Of a DNA stretch of 43,684 nucleotides, positions 15,489 to 25,234 are shown in pieces. The DNA is from Candidatus Uhrbacteria bacterium CG_4_9_14_3_um_filter_50_9 (GTDB taxonomy: Bacteria; Patescibacteriota; Patescibacteriia; UBA9934; GWF2-40-263): the NCBI GenBank assembly GCA_002791295.1, contig PFWU01000012.1, forward strand, positions 1 through 43,684, given 5' to 3'. Made by a program: the position numbers and the translations under genes. The notes under the pieces were generated by a model that saw only the letters and a list, made by a program, of their open reading frames with translations, was not told where the DNA came from and did not search any database. Numbering within the stretch: position 1 is the stretch's first letter; each line of letters starts with the position of its first letter.

Positions 15489-17011
15489 TCAAGCAGTTCT
15501 TCGGAAAGACAACGCTTATTGCACTCGGAATCATCATACTTCTATGGAGTCTTGCGCTCCTTGGGTATTTTTCTAATCTTGATGTATGGCTCTTGCTCAT
15601 CGTCTGGATCGTCTCATTTGGTATCACCATAAAACGTCTTGAGTTTGGAATCTATCTTGCGTTTATTGAGCTCTTTTCCAGCCCACATGGTCAACTTCTA
15701 AGTACAGAGTTAGGTGGATTCGTGTTTTCTCTGAGGATGTGTATTTTTTCAGCTGTTCTTGCCGCATGGATGGTGTCACTTCTTACAAAGAAAACCAGTA
15801 TGTCAGTCTCTGATGAACGCTGGTACTGGTTCCTGCCTCTTGGATTAGCCGTAATGCTTGGAATCGTGTTGGGTAGCATCAGCAACGGTTTCCCCGCAGC
15901 ATTTTCAGATGGAAATGCGTATCTCTACCTCGGCTATCTGTTTCCGATCTTGAGTGTTGCTTGGACACAGCAACACAAAAAAGATCTTTTGCAACTTTTA
16001 GCCGCTGGGGCGATCTCTATTGCTGTTTTTTCGCTCTGTGTGCTGTATGTTTTTTCACACTTTGACGTAGGAGTGCTCAGGGCCACCTATGTTGTTCTCC
16101 GGGACCTCCGCACGGTCGAAATCACCAACATTGGCGCCGGTGTCTATCGTGTCTTTTCGCAAATACAGTTTTTCGTTATCTCGTTCCTCTTTCTGATTGC
16201 TGGAATCTTGTTCCAAGGGAATCAACGCTGGAAGGAAGCTGTGGGGATCTTGGCTCTTATGATTTCAACCGTTGTGCTGAGTTTATCTAGGAGTTTCTGG
16301 GTTGGCTTGCTAGCAGCTACAGCCGTGTTCATCCTCCTGGTCATCATTAAAATGAAACCTCAGTGGAAACAGTGGGGGCGTACCATCGGTCAGACAACCA
16401 CCTCATTTTTTGCCGCCATCTTCCTGATTCTTCTTGTCGCACTCTTCCCAATCCCTACACAGGACCTGTCAGGAAGTGATCTTGCTGATGCCTTTGCAAA
16501 ACGTGCTGAAGCAGATGACGTGGCTGTTTCAAGCCGCTGGAATTTACTCACCCCGATGGTGAGCACGATCCTAGAGCACCCTATTGAAGGGTCTGGGTTT
16601 GGAACAGCTGTGACGTTTATAAGCGATGATCCTCGCGTACGTGAAATTTCTGAGGACGGGTCGTGGTCAACGGTATCTATGGAGTGGGGTTGGCTCGAAA
16701 TTTGGATCAAGATGGGGATTCTGGCGCCCCTTGGATTTCTCTATCTTTTTTACATGATGACCAAGCGCCTCCTCGCCTATGCGTGGACAGACCAGGCATG
16801 GCTCGGCATAGGCCTCTTATCAGGTCTTGTCTTCCTTTACGCAACCCACTTCTTCTCTCCGTATTTGAACCACCCTATAGGTCTTGGGTTCATCCTCTTT
16901 TGCATCCCTTTTCTTCCCAATAAACAAAAAGTCGCCGCACAAGAAACGGAGACCATCAATGTGACGCTGCAAACAAAACAGGTGGCCGCAGCCACCATTC
17001 AAACGGACTAG
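15485..17011 (+). CDS. O-antigen ligase / polymerase-like membrane protein (Wzy_C family)
   Basis: A 508-residue polytopic protein with about 10-12 hydrophobic segments and a large external loop (about 325-395). The LSLSRSFWVGL stretch near 262-272 matches the typical SRxxWxG motif of the O-antigen ligase/Wzy family. It probably polymerises or transfers glycan on the outer face of the membrane after Wzx export. It is the last gene of the glycan cluster. Its stop codon overlaps the stop of fmt on the other strand (shared CTAG), so the two operons converge with no spacer. Confidence 0.82.
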   Translation: MIKQFFGKTTLIALGIIILLWSLALLGYFSNLDVWLLLIVWIVSFGITIKRLEFGIYLAFIELFSSPHGQLLSTELGGFVFSLRMCIFSAVLAAWMVSLLTKKTSMSVSDERWYWFLPLGLAVMLGIVLGSISNGFPAAFSDGNAYLYLGYLFPILSVAWTQQHKKDLLQLLAAGAISIAVFSLCVLYVFSHFDVGVLRATYVVLRDLRTVEITNIGAGVYRVFSQIQFFVISFLFLIAGILFQGNQRWKEAVGILALMISTVVLSLSRSFWVGLLAATAVFILLVIIKMKPQWKQWGRTIGQTTTSFFAAIFLILLVALFPIPTQDLSGSDLADAFAKRAEADDVAVSSRWNLLTPMVSTILEHPIEGSGFGTAVTFISDDPRVREISEDGSWSTVSMEWGWLEIWIKMGILAPLGFLYLFYMMTKRLLAYAWTDQAWLGIGLLSGLVFLYATHFFSPYLNHPIGLGFILFCIPFLPNKQKVAAQETETINVTLQTKQVAAATIQTD

Positions 17012-17955
17012 GTCAACACAGCTCCATGAATGTCTCGATACCCTTGAATGAATGCTTGTGCATTCATTTTTGGTTTTCCCTCTGGCTGGACCTCGAGGAT
17101 TTCAATGGTTCCGTCTGCAGCGTCAACAAAGAGTTGGTTGTTGTTTATCACAACGGTTCCTGGTGGAACATCAGCATTAAAATCAGCGAATCTCATCTGG
17201 ATCCACTTGAGACGGATCTGAACACCTTCTGTTCGTTTCCACATCGACCAACTTCCTGGCCAACCTTCGTAGGCTCGAGCCTTGCGTTCAATCACCTCCA
17301 TAGAGTGATTCCACTCCACACGCCCGTCTTCCTTATCAAGCAAGTGCGTCATCGTGGCGAGCGCATCATCCTGCGGCACAGTCACAATCTTTCCCTCTGC
17401 ATAGGATTTCAGTGTCGTCACAAGAAGCGGTGGGCCGAAGAGATGTACTTTTTCCTGCAGCGACGTATACGTTTCGTCCCCGTCTAGGGTAATGGCTGTA
17501 CTTGCAAGAACGGGTCCTGTATCCATCCCTTCATCAAGAAGCATGATGGTGATCCCGGTTTGCACATCACCGTGCGCGATTGCCCATTGCATGGGTGAGG
17601 GGCCTCGATGGCGAGGGAGTAGGGAAGGGTGCACATTGACGGCTCCAAGTGGTGGAAGTGCAAGGACAGCGGCTGGAAGAATCTTTCCATAGGCCACAAC
17701 CACAAACACATCCACCCCTAATCGCTCGAGCGTTCCGTGAATATCAGGATCTTTTTTGAATGACGCTGGCTGAAGAACAGGAATGGAGTGATCCTGTGCG
17801 AGCACCTTCACAGGGCTCGGGGTCGGTTCCTTTTCTCGTCCGCGAATCTTGTCTGGTTGAGTCACAACAGCCACGACCTCAATATCAAGATCTTGAATGA
17901 GTGATTTCAAAAAAGGGACGGCGAAAGCGGGGGTTCCAAAAAAAACAGCTTTCAT
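17008..17955 (-). CDS. fmt: Methionyl-tRNA formyltransferase
   Basis: Transfers a formyl group from 10-formyl-tetrahydrofolate to Met-tRNA(fMet). The 315 residues match the family length. The catalytic region NVHPSLLPRHRG (about 108-119, with the Asn/His pair and SLLP folate loop) and GMDTGP (about 143-148) are present, and the C-terminal OB-like tRNA-binding domain follows from about 205. It overlaps def by four bases (ATGA), the usual def-fmt pairing. So this organism probably starts proteins with formylmethionine, which Def removes. Confidence 0.95.
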   Translation of the reverse strand: MKAVFFGTPAFAVPFLKSLIQDLDIEVVAVVTQPDKIRGREKEPTPSPVKVLAQDHSIPVLQPASFKKDPDIHGTLERLGVDVFVVVAYGKILPAAVLALPPLGAVNVHPSLLPRHRGPSPMQWAIAHGDVQTGITIMLLDEGMDTGPVLASTAITLDGDETYTSLQEKVHLFGPPLLVTTLKSYAEGKIVTVPQDDALATMTHLLDKEDGRVEWNHSMEVIERKARAYEGWPGSWSMWKRTEGVQIRLKWIQMRFADFNADVPPGTVVINNNQLFVDAADGTIEILEVQPEGKPKMNAQAFIQGYRDIHGAVLT

Positions 17956-18434
17956 AATTGCATCTTTGGGTGCTTGGTATATTCGGTCACCTTATCGATG
18001 AACAACATACCATCAAGGTGATCAATTTCGTGTTGAAAAATAACGGACGGTAACTTCTCTGCTTTGAGTACAATCTCCTTTCCTGTGCGAGTCAGCGCCT
18101 TCACCCTCACGGTACGATGACGCTTCACGTATCCCCAGACCCCTGGAACCGAGAGACATCCTTCATCAACAAATTCTCCCGTACGCAGTGATCGTCCAAT
18201 GATGACAGGGTTGATGTAGGCCTCAGGACCCTTTCCGTCGTCGACGATAATCACACGCTTATGCACACCAATCTGCGGAGCAGCGATCCCGATGCCGTTT
18301 TCTGCGTTCATGGTTTCAATCAGGTCATCAATGAGCGTATTCAATTCTTTTGATCCGATCTCAGAAACATCAATAGACTCAGAAGGGATTCTGAGTTCAT
18401 CGTTCGGGTCGGTGAGTACAGTTCGACGTGTCAT
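17952..18434 (-). CDS. def: Peptide deformylase
   Basis: Metalloenzyme that removes the formyl group from new proteins. All three family motifs are visible in 160 residues: GIGIAAPQIG (about 46-55), EGCLSVPG (about 90-97, with the metal-binding Cys) and HEIDHLDG (about 134-141, two His ligands and the catalytic Glu). It is translated just before fmt and 15 bases after the PriA-like gene. Confidence 0.96.
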   Translation of the reverse strand: MTRRTVLTDPNDELRIPSESIDVSEIGSKELNTLIDDLIETMNAENGIGIAAPQIGVHKRVIIVDDGKGPEAYINPVIIGRSLRTGEFVDEGCLSVPGVWGYVKRHRTVRVKALTRTGKEIVLKAEKLPSVIFQHEIDHLDGMLFIDKVTEYTKHPKMQL

Positions 18435-18449
18435 AGAACAAGGTGTTTA

Positions 18450-20276
18450 TCACGGAAAAACGTTTGTGTCAATGATATAGTGATCAGGTAAATCTGTGAA
18501 GAATGACAAGAGTGTCTCTGCATGTTCTGGTTCCACAGAACAAAAAAACTGCATTCCACCATTAACGAGTTCAGGTTTTCTCGAGCGAACAGTGGGGATG
18601 GTGGCGAGTTCTTTTTGCAACTGATGAAACACAACTTCCAGCTTGCGCACCTCCTCTTCTTTCCTCGAAATACGCACCCATCGCCTAAACGGAGGAAGGC
18701 CGTAATCACGACAAGATTCCCATTCACGTGATAAAAGAGCTTCGGGATCACCAAGAATCGTTGAGAACAGCTCTGGTTCATGCGTCTGTACGACAAATCG
18801 CGCACCGGTATTCAGAGCCACCCCACGCCACTGTTCAAACGCTCGAATGGTTTCCTCGATGGAACGTGTGTCTTGGATGTAGAGCGTTTGATCCGCATCA
18901 ATGAGTGCGATCAGCCCGAGCGGCTCTGTTTGAATGGGTTTCATCTGATCAAGGTAGGATTGCGTGGCCACAAGGATCTGAGCCTCCGAGACTGTTTTGA
19001 GATCTATGTCCTTACTGAGAGACTGAACGGTTGCACTTGGAAACAAGGCTTTGAGTACGGTACAGAGTCCATCGATGCCAATCCCAAGTTCGATCAGGTT
19101 CACCCCTTTACACTCAGGGCACTTACTCGGGAGGGGGCGTGAATCCAAGCATCGGGGACAATGGAGCATCTGATCGCGAACAGCCATGCCTGTGGAACAG
19201 GTCGTGCAGGGGAATCGAAAGGAGCAATCTTGGCAAAAGAGTCGTGCAGCAGTTCCTTTGCGGTTCAAAACGCAGAGCACTTGTTTTTGCTCTTCAAGCG
19301 TTTCACCCACAATGCGTTGAAGCGTCTGAGAGAACAGAGGATGCTCAGATTCACGACGTTCGGTATTCAAGTCGACAATGCTTGCTGGATGTGATCGACT
19401 CCAGACTCTTCTTTCGAGATCTGCAAACCACGAAAGATCCTCAAGTCGCGGGGAAACATCTAAAAAGAACAGGTTGCTGTGAATACGATTATGCAGTTCC
19501 CATAAGAGGTAGCGTGTGTCATATCGAGGGTTTCGATCCGACTGTTTGTGATTTGCATCTCCTGACTGAAGGACAAAGATTGTTGTAAGATCATGATGCG
19601 GCAGCAGGGCGGCGATGCGTGTACCCACCATCACACCCGATTTCCTTTTTCGAAAGGCAATCCAGCGTCGATAGCGTTCATTATTTGTTTGATCTGCAGT
19701 GAAGACAATGGGATCCAAAAAGGACAGACAATCGTAAACAGCCTTTGCTGCCTGAACTGTTGGAACAATGACAAGCACTTTTTCATCAGGTTCGGTTGCA
19801 CAGTAGGCGGCAAGCGTGGCAGTCATGCGTTTAAGATCGGGAATTTGTAAAAAAAGTTCACGTCGATCCTTCACCGAGTGAATCATGCGGGTCAACACAT
19901 CTGCTTCGCTTCGCGGGAGTGTGACAGACCCCGTACCGACTGTTGGGGTATAAGATGTGTCACCTCGCTTGGGCGGAAGCGGGAGGCTCATGTGAAGCAC
20001 AGAAGAACAGGATTGCGCCAAATCAAACGCCATCCATTCAAAAAAAGAGAGTTCCTCCTCTCTTAGCTGAATCGATCCTTTTGCAATGAGTTCTTTGATC
20101 TTGATCCCACGTTCTGGTCGATCCTTCACAAGTCGGACGATTCCAAAAAGTGTTGAGCCACGGAATGGGACTTCTACGAGATCGCCCCGCACAACCTGAA
20201 TCTCATTTGGAATTTTGTAATCAAAGGCGTGCATGGATCGCGGAAGTCGTTTGATTGGATAGACTTCAGCGATCAT
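18450..20276 (-). CDS. priA: PriA-like primosomal protein N', helicase motifs lost
   Basis: Homologue of the replication-restart protein PriA, 608 residues. The N-terminal 3'-DNA-end-binding domain (about 1-100) is present. So is the PriA-specific zinc module: eight cysteines in four CxxC pairs at about 350-395. The ATPase motifs are not: where Walker A should stand there is LQIPDLKRMTATL, the DEEH box reads SGDANHKQ, and the motif VI arginines are replaced in FEQWRGVALNTG. It should therefore bind forks and zinc but neither hydrolyse ATP nor unwind DNA. Comparable helicase-dead PriA proteins are known in Actinobacteria. It overlaps the MEMO-like gene by four bases and lies upstream of def and fmt, a common neighbourhood for priA. 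Confidence 0.88.
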   Translation of the reverse strand: MIAEVYPIKRLPRSMHAFDYKIPNEIQVVRGDLVEVPFRGSTLFGIVRLVKDRPERGIKIKELIAKGSIQLREEELSFFEWMAFDLAQSCSSVLHMSLPLPPKRGDTSYTPTVGTGSVTLPRSEADVLTRMIHSVKDRRELFLQIPDLKRMTATLAAYCATEPDEKVLVIVPTVQAAKAVYDCLSFLDPIVFTADQTNNERYRRWIAFRKRKSGVMVGTRIAALLPHHDLTTIFVLQSGDANHKQSDRNPRYDTRYLLWELHNRIHSNLFFLDVSPRLEDLSWFADLERRVWSRSHPASIVDLNTERRESEHPLFSQTLQRIVGETLEEQKQVLCVLNRKGTAARLFCQDCSFRFPCTTCSTGMAVRDQMLHCPRCLDSRPLPSKCPECKGVNLIELGIGIDGLCTVLKALFPSATVQSLSKDIDLKTVSEAQILVATQSYLDQMKPIQTEPLGLIALIDADQTLYIQDTRSIEETIRAFEQWRGVALNTGARFVVQTHEPELFSTILGDPEALLSREWESCRDYGLPPFRRWVRISRKEEEVRKLEVVFHQLQKELATIPTVRSRKPELVNGGMQFFCSVEPEHAETLLSFFTDLPDHYIIDTNVFP

Positions 20277-21061
20277 AAGTGGAATTGTGCGACAAGGTAT
20301 CCCACGCCAAAGGGGGCTTCGTAGGAGAGGATCTCTGGACGCAAACGTTTTCGCTCAATCAAGCCAAACAGGATCAGGAGTTGCTCATAAACACAGGATT
20401 TTGTTTCTTCTATAAGCAACATCTTCATGCTGAGCAGGGTCGAGCTCGAGAGTTCTGCCACCGCACGCTGGATCGTCTCGTCAAATTCCCGTGCGTGTTT
20501 ATGAAACCCTCCTGGGGCATCTGAGGTAAGACAGTGGGAAAGATCCCCTGAAGCAATAACAGCAATACGCTCGGAAGAATTCTGAGTCACTTCCTGAAGC
20601 ATCTTCCCAAAGGCAAGATGCTCTTTGGGGCTCAGTCCGCTGTAAGAGACGGGGACAATCTTTTTTGTGAGACCAATTGAATGCAAGAGTTCGAGCGGAA
20701 CCCCTGCGCCGTAGTCGAGGTTCACATTTGAATCAAGGGTGATTGGGTGGTTTGAGTCGTACCCTTCTCGACGAATCGCTGTGATGAGCTCGAGGTCCGG
20801 GTAAAACTCATGGCTCGTACTCATGTCACCAAAATCACGAAAATCTGTCTGGTATTCATCATGCAAATTGATCGAAAAATGAGACGCATGACGGGTTGCG
20901 TGTGAGGAGATCACCAAAATTGTATCTGGGCGAGAGAGATACAAATCCTCCTTGAGTTTTTGCAATGCCTCAAGTGTTTTCTTGAGGTGTTTTTGATTCT
21001 CCTTTCCAATAGGTTCAAGCAATAGTGGTGAGTGGGGAACAATGGCAGCAAAAACAATCAT
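20273..21061 (-). CDS. MEMO / LigB-family protein (AmmeMemoRadiSam system B-like)
   Basis: A 262-residue protein of the class III extradiol dioxygenase/MEMO superfamily. Visible family motifs are IVPHSPLLLEPIG near the N-terminus, ISSHATRH (about 53-60), a GAGVPL stretch, and GDLSH (about 178-182), which place conserved histidines where the superfamily binds metal or has its pocket. The activity of these stand-alone proteins is not known. The ATG at 21061, one base after the upstream stop, is preferred over one at 21082 that would overlap that gene. The partners usually named with this family, AMMECR1 and a radical SAM protein, are not in the window. Confidence 0.78.
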   Translation of the reverse strand: MIVFAAIVPHSPLLLEPIGKENQKHLKKTLEALQKLKEDLYLSRPDTILVISSHATRHASHFSINLHDEYQTDFRDFGDMSTSHEFYPDLELITAIRREGYDSNHPITLDSNVNLDYGAGVPLELLHSIGLTKKIVPVSYSGLSPKEHLAFGKMLQEVTQNSSERIAVIASGDLSHCLTSDAPGGFHKHAREFDETIQRAVAELSSSTLLSMKMLLIEETKSCVYEQLLILFGLIERKRLRPEILSYEAPFGVGYLVAQFHL

Positions 21062-21062
21062 A

Positions 21063-22481
21063 TTAGTTGGAAGCCACTTCAATGTCTTCGTCTACAAAAT
21101 CAGATGAGATGGCGTTTCCAAGTGGGTGGAGGAGAACAGATCGTTCATTTGTCCAGACGATTTGATCCCACTTCCAACCATAGAGCAGGAACGCAGCTTC
21201 ATCCATGATTGGCAAGCGTTGTCCATCTGAAACAACAAAGACATCTGGCGAGCCGATTACAGCGACGAGTGTTCCATCAGGAAAGGTCACGTCCACGCCG
21301 CGCTCGTAGGTTTCGAGGTCCTCTGAAGAAACGGAGACAATCGGAAGATTACCGAAGCGTGACTGAAGGATCTCCCGTGAGTAGATGGCATGACGCACAC
21401 CGTTCTCCACATACACAATTCCACCTGTTGTGCTGTCTTGAAGGAGCGCTCCTTGGGGGTAGATGGATTCAGCCGTGATAGGTGTTCCTTCGGTGTACGG
21501 TTCAAGATCTTCCCAGGTCACGTCTATAATTTCGTCAGGGGAGAAACCGATCGCACGGAAGGCTTCTTGTGAGACAAACCCATGTCGCTCATCGTCAACG
21601 ATTAAGTAGACGACCCCGGTAGGTGAGCGGAGGAGAGAATAATTTGGAAAACTAATGGGAGCTCCTTGATCATACTTCTCGATCTCTGTGGAGCTTACGG
21701 GGATGACGAGACTCGGATCAAATCGGCTATAGAACGCTGTTTGAGAGGTGATGGGTCGAGCGACTCCATATTGAATGAGCCACACAGCTCCGGTGGCTGA
21801 GTCCTGCAAAAGGGTTCCGTTCACGTAGTCCCGTGTGAACCACTTGTCCCAAATAATCACGAAGTTCTCATTGCCATGCAGGTGGGGGGTGTAGGTGTAG
21901 AGCGATGATGTTGCGAAATTAACCGGAACAACAATGGTGCCATCAATTTCCTTTTCAATACCTGGACCCACACCTGTTTCGGTGTAGCCACGTGATTCTA
22001 GGTCATCAAGATACGAGGTTCGAATACGCTCAGCCGCATACCAAACTTGCCTGGCAAATCCTTTGAACTTTGCAAGGCGTGGGTCTTCCTTTGAGCAGCT
22101 GTCACACACAGCATATCCCATGGCCCAATCAAGCTGGCGCTCCGTAGGGGAGTCATCTTCCACCAAACTTTGTTCACGTTGAAGCAAGACAAGTAAAAAA
22201 CGAGGGCTGATTTCAAACGTCTGCGCCGCATTGTAGATAATCTCTGCTGCCGACCGTGTGGCACCATCTCGATCCACAAAGCTCAAATCCGCCAAGGTCC
22301 CACGCGTCAAAAACAACTGGATCTGCTCAAGCGACATGCTGTCAACATTGAGCATATCGTCATCAGAGAGCAGATAATGCGGATTAAACGAATAATCCTC
22401 CTCAGCGATAGCAACGCTAGGGTAGAGGAGGGGATTGATGATTATCGTCAGTAAAAGAAGGCTAGAAAAAAACCTATGCAT
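21063..22481 (-). CDS. Secreted lysozyme-like protein with four beta repeats
   Basis: A 472-residue exported protein. It has a signal peptide (about 1-26, ending AIA) and an N-terminal alpha-helical region (about 55-215) with a LLVLLQREQSLV segment and a CDSC pair. This pattern recalls lysozyme/transglycosylase-like surface proteins, with the Glu in REQS as candidate catalytic residue (inference). The rest (about 220-460) consists of four degenerate repeats of about 55-60 residues, each running GxLLQ...GxVYLI..G..R.I.S...F and ending in a short acidic turn. It is first in the operon leading to PriA, Def and Fmt and has a consensus promoter. True enzymatic activity is unproven. Confidence 0.75.
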   Translation of the reverse strand: MHRFFSSLLLLTIIINPLLYPSVAIAEEDYSFNPHYLLSDDDMLNVDSMSLEQIQLFLTRGTLADLSFVDRDGATRSAAEIIYNAAQTFEISPRFLLVLLQREQSLVEDDSPTERQLDWAMGYAVCDSCSKEDPRLAKFKGFARQVWYAAERIRTSYLDDLESRGYTETGVGPGIEKEIDGTIVVPVNFATSSLYTYTPHLHGNENFVIIWDKWFTRDYVNGTLLQDSATGAVWLIQYGVARPITSQTAFYSRFDPSLVIPVSSTEIEKYDQGAPISFPNYSLLRSPTGVVYLIVDDERHGFVSQEAFRAIGFSPDEIIDVTWEDLEPYTEGTPITAESIYPQGALLQDSTTGGIVYVENGVRHAIYSREILQSRFGNLPIVSVSSEDLETYERGVDVTFPDGTLVAVIGSPDVFVVSDGQRLPIMDEAAFLLYGWKWDQIVWTNERSVLLHPLGNAISSDFVDEDIEVASN

Positions 22482-22489
22482 ATATGAGA

Positions 22490-22518
22490 ATTATAGCTTT
22501 TTTTCACCCCTCGGACAA
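22490..22518 (-). promoter_or_regulatory. Promoter of the secreted-protein-priA-def-fmt operon (leaderless type)
   Basis: On the minus strand: TTGTCC (22513-22518), 17-base spacer, perfect TATAAT (22490-22495). Eight bases separate the -10 from the ATG at 22481, so the mRNA should start about two bases before it. No Shine-Dalgarno site is present. Confidence 0.75.
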
Positions 22519-22525
22519 TGGAGAT

Positions 22526-22558
22526 AAAAAGAACCGGCCACTACAGCCGGTTCTTTTT
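22526..22558 (-). terminator. Terminator of clpB (symmetrical, could act both ways)
   Basis: A perfect 13-base-pair inverted repeat (22526-22538 with 22546-22558) with a GC-rich core, A/T flanks and a seven-base loop. It begins at the clpB stop codon. On the minus strand it ends in a T-run and separates clpB from the operon starting at 22481. Confidence 0.9.
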
Positions 22559-25221
22559 TATGCCATTGCTTTTACTTTCTTTTTTGATCCTTTAATCGTG
22601 ATCTCTTCACCAGCGGCTCCGATTGATATTGTTGATCCTTCGGGGGCTTCGCCGGTGATGATGCTCATTGCCAGTGGATCGAGGATTTTTGATTGGATGA
22701 CGCGTTTGAGTGGGCGGGCGCCGAAGCTTGGGTCGAAGCCTTCTTTGGCGAGAAGCTTCTTGGCGGTTGCACTCACGCTCAGGGTGATGTCGCGCTGCTC
22801 TTTGAGCCTGTCAGAGACAATCTGTAGCTGCAGCTCAACAATCTTTGCGATGTCTGCCTCTGTGAGGGAATGGAAGACAATCATTTCATCGACACGGTTG
22901 AGGAATTCTGGTCGGAAGTGATCCTTCAACATCCCGAGCACCTGCTTGTGTGCGGAGGTGTCTTCCTTCTCCGCCTCACCATCCACAAACCCCATGGATT
23001 CCAGCCTTGTGTCTGATGAAAGAATCACATCGGATCCAATGTTGCTTGTCATGATGATCACTGTGTTTTTAAAGTTTACCCTGCGACCCTTAGCATCTGT
23101 GAGATGTCCGTCTTCCAGTATTTGGAGAAGGATATTGAAGGTATCTGGGTGGGCCTTTTCAATTTCATCAAACAAGAGGACTGAGTATGGCTTGCGTCGA
23201 ACGATCTCTGTGAGCTGTCCACCCTCGTCGTGACCAATGTATCCAGGAGGGGAACCGATCATCTTTGAGACGGCATGCTTCTCCATGTACTCAGACATAT
23301 CGAGTCGCACAAGTGCACTTTCGTCATTGAACATGAATGCAGCGAGCGCACGCGCAAGTTCAGTCTTACCAACACCGGTTGGCCCAAGAAACATGAAAGA
23401 TCCAATCGGTCGCTGCTCTTCACCAATACCGGCGCGAGAACGACGGAGCGCATTTGAAACCGCCTTAATGGCTTCCTCTTGTCCAACAACACGATCAGAG
23501 AGGACGGACTCCATCCGAGCCAGCTTCTCCATTTCAGATTCAAGCATTTTTGAGACAGGGATGTGCGTCCAGCGTGAAACAACAGCCGCCACATCCTCTT
23601 CGCCAATCACTTCCTTAAGGAGTCCACGCTCTTTCTGTAGCTTCACCAATTCCTTCTCAGTCTTAATCAGGCGCTGCTCCTCTTGAGGGATCTCTGCATA
23701 ACGAATCTCAGCAACTTTTTCCAGATCCCCACGACGCTCTTCCATTTCCGCCCGTGCACGGAGCTTTTCAATAGAGGACTTAATCCCTTGAATGGCGGTG
23801 ATCTTTTCCTTCTCGTTCATCCACTTTCCTTCAAACGCTCCTGTTTTTTCACGCAGATCAGCAATTTGTTTTTCAATCTCCTTCAGTCGAGCCTTAGAGT
23901 CCTTATCCTCTTCCTTCACAAGAGCCTTCTGCTCGATCTCATAACGCATCAGATCGCGCTTCAAAAGGTCGAGTTCCTCTGGCATGGAATCGATCTGCAT
24001 ACGCAGAGCCGATCCAGCCTCATCAATGAGGTCAACGGCTTTATCTGGAAGATTGCGATCTGTGATGTACCGATGTGAAAGCTCTGCCGCCGCAACAATA
24101 GCGGGATCAGAGATACGCACCCCATGGTGCACTTCGTACTTTTCTTTAATACCACGCAGAATAGCGATCGTGTCATCCACGGTTGGTTCTTCCACAATGA
24201 TGGGCTGGAATCGACGCTCAAGTGCTGAGTCCTTTTCAATATGTTTTTGATACTCCTTAAGGGTTGTGGCGCCAATCGCACGCATCTTCCCGCGTGCCAA
24301 AGCTGGCTTGAGCATATTTGACGCATCAAGAGAGCCACCCTCAGTGGTACCGGTCCCCACGAGGGTATGAAGTTCATCAATAAAAAGAATCATCTTCCCA
24401 CTAGAGGCCTCGATTTCCTTCACAACAGCTTTTAGACGATCTTCAAACTCTCCACGGTACTTGGTACCCGCCACCATGGCTCCAATATCAAGAGCCATAA
24501 TAACCTTGTCTTGCAAGAGTTCGGGAACGTCCCCCGCAACAATACGCTGTGCAAGTCCCTCAACAATAGCGGTTTTACCGACACCGGCCTCTCCAATGAG
24601 AACAGGATTGTTCTTTGTGCGCCGGGAGAGCACTTGCATCACACGACGAATCTCCGTATCCCGACCGATGATGGGATCAAGTTCTCCTTTCTGTGCAGCC
24701 TCGGTGAGGTTGAAACCGTATTTTTCAAGCGCCTGGTAACGGCCTTCTGGTTCAGGAGAATCAACACGCTGGTTACCACGGATTCCCTTGAGAGCCTGCA
24801 TGACAGATTCCTCTGTGATCTCATATCCAAGCAACAGCCTCGCAACAGCCTTGTTACTCAGAAGGCCAAGGAGGAGATGCTCTGTCGAAATAAAATCATC
24901 ACTAAATGATTTGGACTTTTTGTGGGCACTTGCAAGAACATTCGCCATTTGTTGGCTCATGTAGATCTGCGAGAGTCCTCCAACTTGCTTCTGTGCAGAA
25001 GAAGAGGGGAGCGATTCCAAAATCGTTTCCACTTCTCCTCGAAGTTCAGATTTATTTGGTGAAATTTTGTCAACGATTGCACTCACGACACCATCATCTT
25101 GTCCAAGTAAAGAGGAGAGGAGATGAATCGGCTCAAGAGCCTGTTGTCCGTTTTCGACAGCAATATTATGTGCCGTTTGAATGGCCTCTTGTGACTTCAA
25201 TGTAAAATTGTTTGGCATCAT
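22558..25221 (-). CDS. clpB: ATP-dependent disaggregase ClpB
   Basis: Hexameric AAA+ chaperone that, with DnaK, pulls proteins out of aggregates after heat stress. The 887 residues contain a Clp N domain (about 1-145), a first AAA+ domain with Walker A GEAGVGKT at 210-217, the coiled-coil middle domain (about 410-530) and a second AAA+ domain with GPTGVGKT near 613-620. A C-terminal Clp D2-small domain follows. The long middle domain separates it from ClpA and ClpC. The short lysine-rich end ([10 protein letters not shown]) is unusual. Expression should be heat-inducible through the CIRCE operator in its promoter. It is a single-gene unit with its own terminator. Confidence 0.95.
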   Translation of the reverse strand: MMPNNFTLKSQEAIQTAHNIAVENGQQALEPIHLLSSLLGQDDGVVSAIVDKISPNKSELRGEVETILESLPSSSAQKQVGGLSQIYMSQQMANVLASAHKKSKSFSDDFISTEHLLLGLLSNKAVARLLLGYEITEESVMQALKGIRGNQRVDSPEPEGRYQALEKYGFNLTEAAQKGELDPIIGRDTEIRRVMQVLSRRTKNNPVLIGEAGVGKTAIVEGLAQRIVAGDVPELLQDKVIMALDIGAMVAGTKYRGEFEDRLKAVVKEIEASSGKMILFIDELHTLVGTGTTEGGSLDASNMLKPALARGKMRAIGATTLKEYQKHIEKDSALERRFQPIIVEEPTVDDTIAILRGIKEKYEVHHGVRISDPAIVAAAELSHRYITDRNLPDKAVDLIDEAGSALRMQIDSMPEELDLLKRDLMRYEIEQKALVKEEDKDSKARLKEIEKQIADLREKTGAFEGKWMNEKEKITAIQGIKSSIEKLRARAEMEERRGDLEKVAEIRYAEIPQEEQRLIKTEKELVKLQKERGLLKEVIGEEDVAAVVSRWTHIPVSKMLESEMEKLARMESVLSDRVVGQEEAIKAVSNALRRSRAGIGEEQRPIGSFMFLGPTGVGKTELARALAAFMFNDESALVRLDMSEYMEKHAVSKMIGSPPGYIGHDEGGQLTEIVRRKPYSVLLFDEIEKAHPDTFNILLQILEDGHLTDAKGRRVNFKNTVIIMTSNIGSDVILSSDTRLESMGFVDGEAEKEDTSAHKQVLGMLKDHFRPEFLNRVDEMIVFHSLTEADIAKIVELQLQIVSDRLKEQRDITLSVSATAKKLLAKEGFDPSFGARPLKRVIQSKILDPLAMSIITGEAPEGSTISIGAAGEEITIKGSKKKVKAMA

Positions 25222-25234
25222 AGATAGAGTGATA

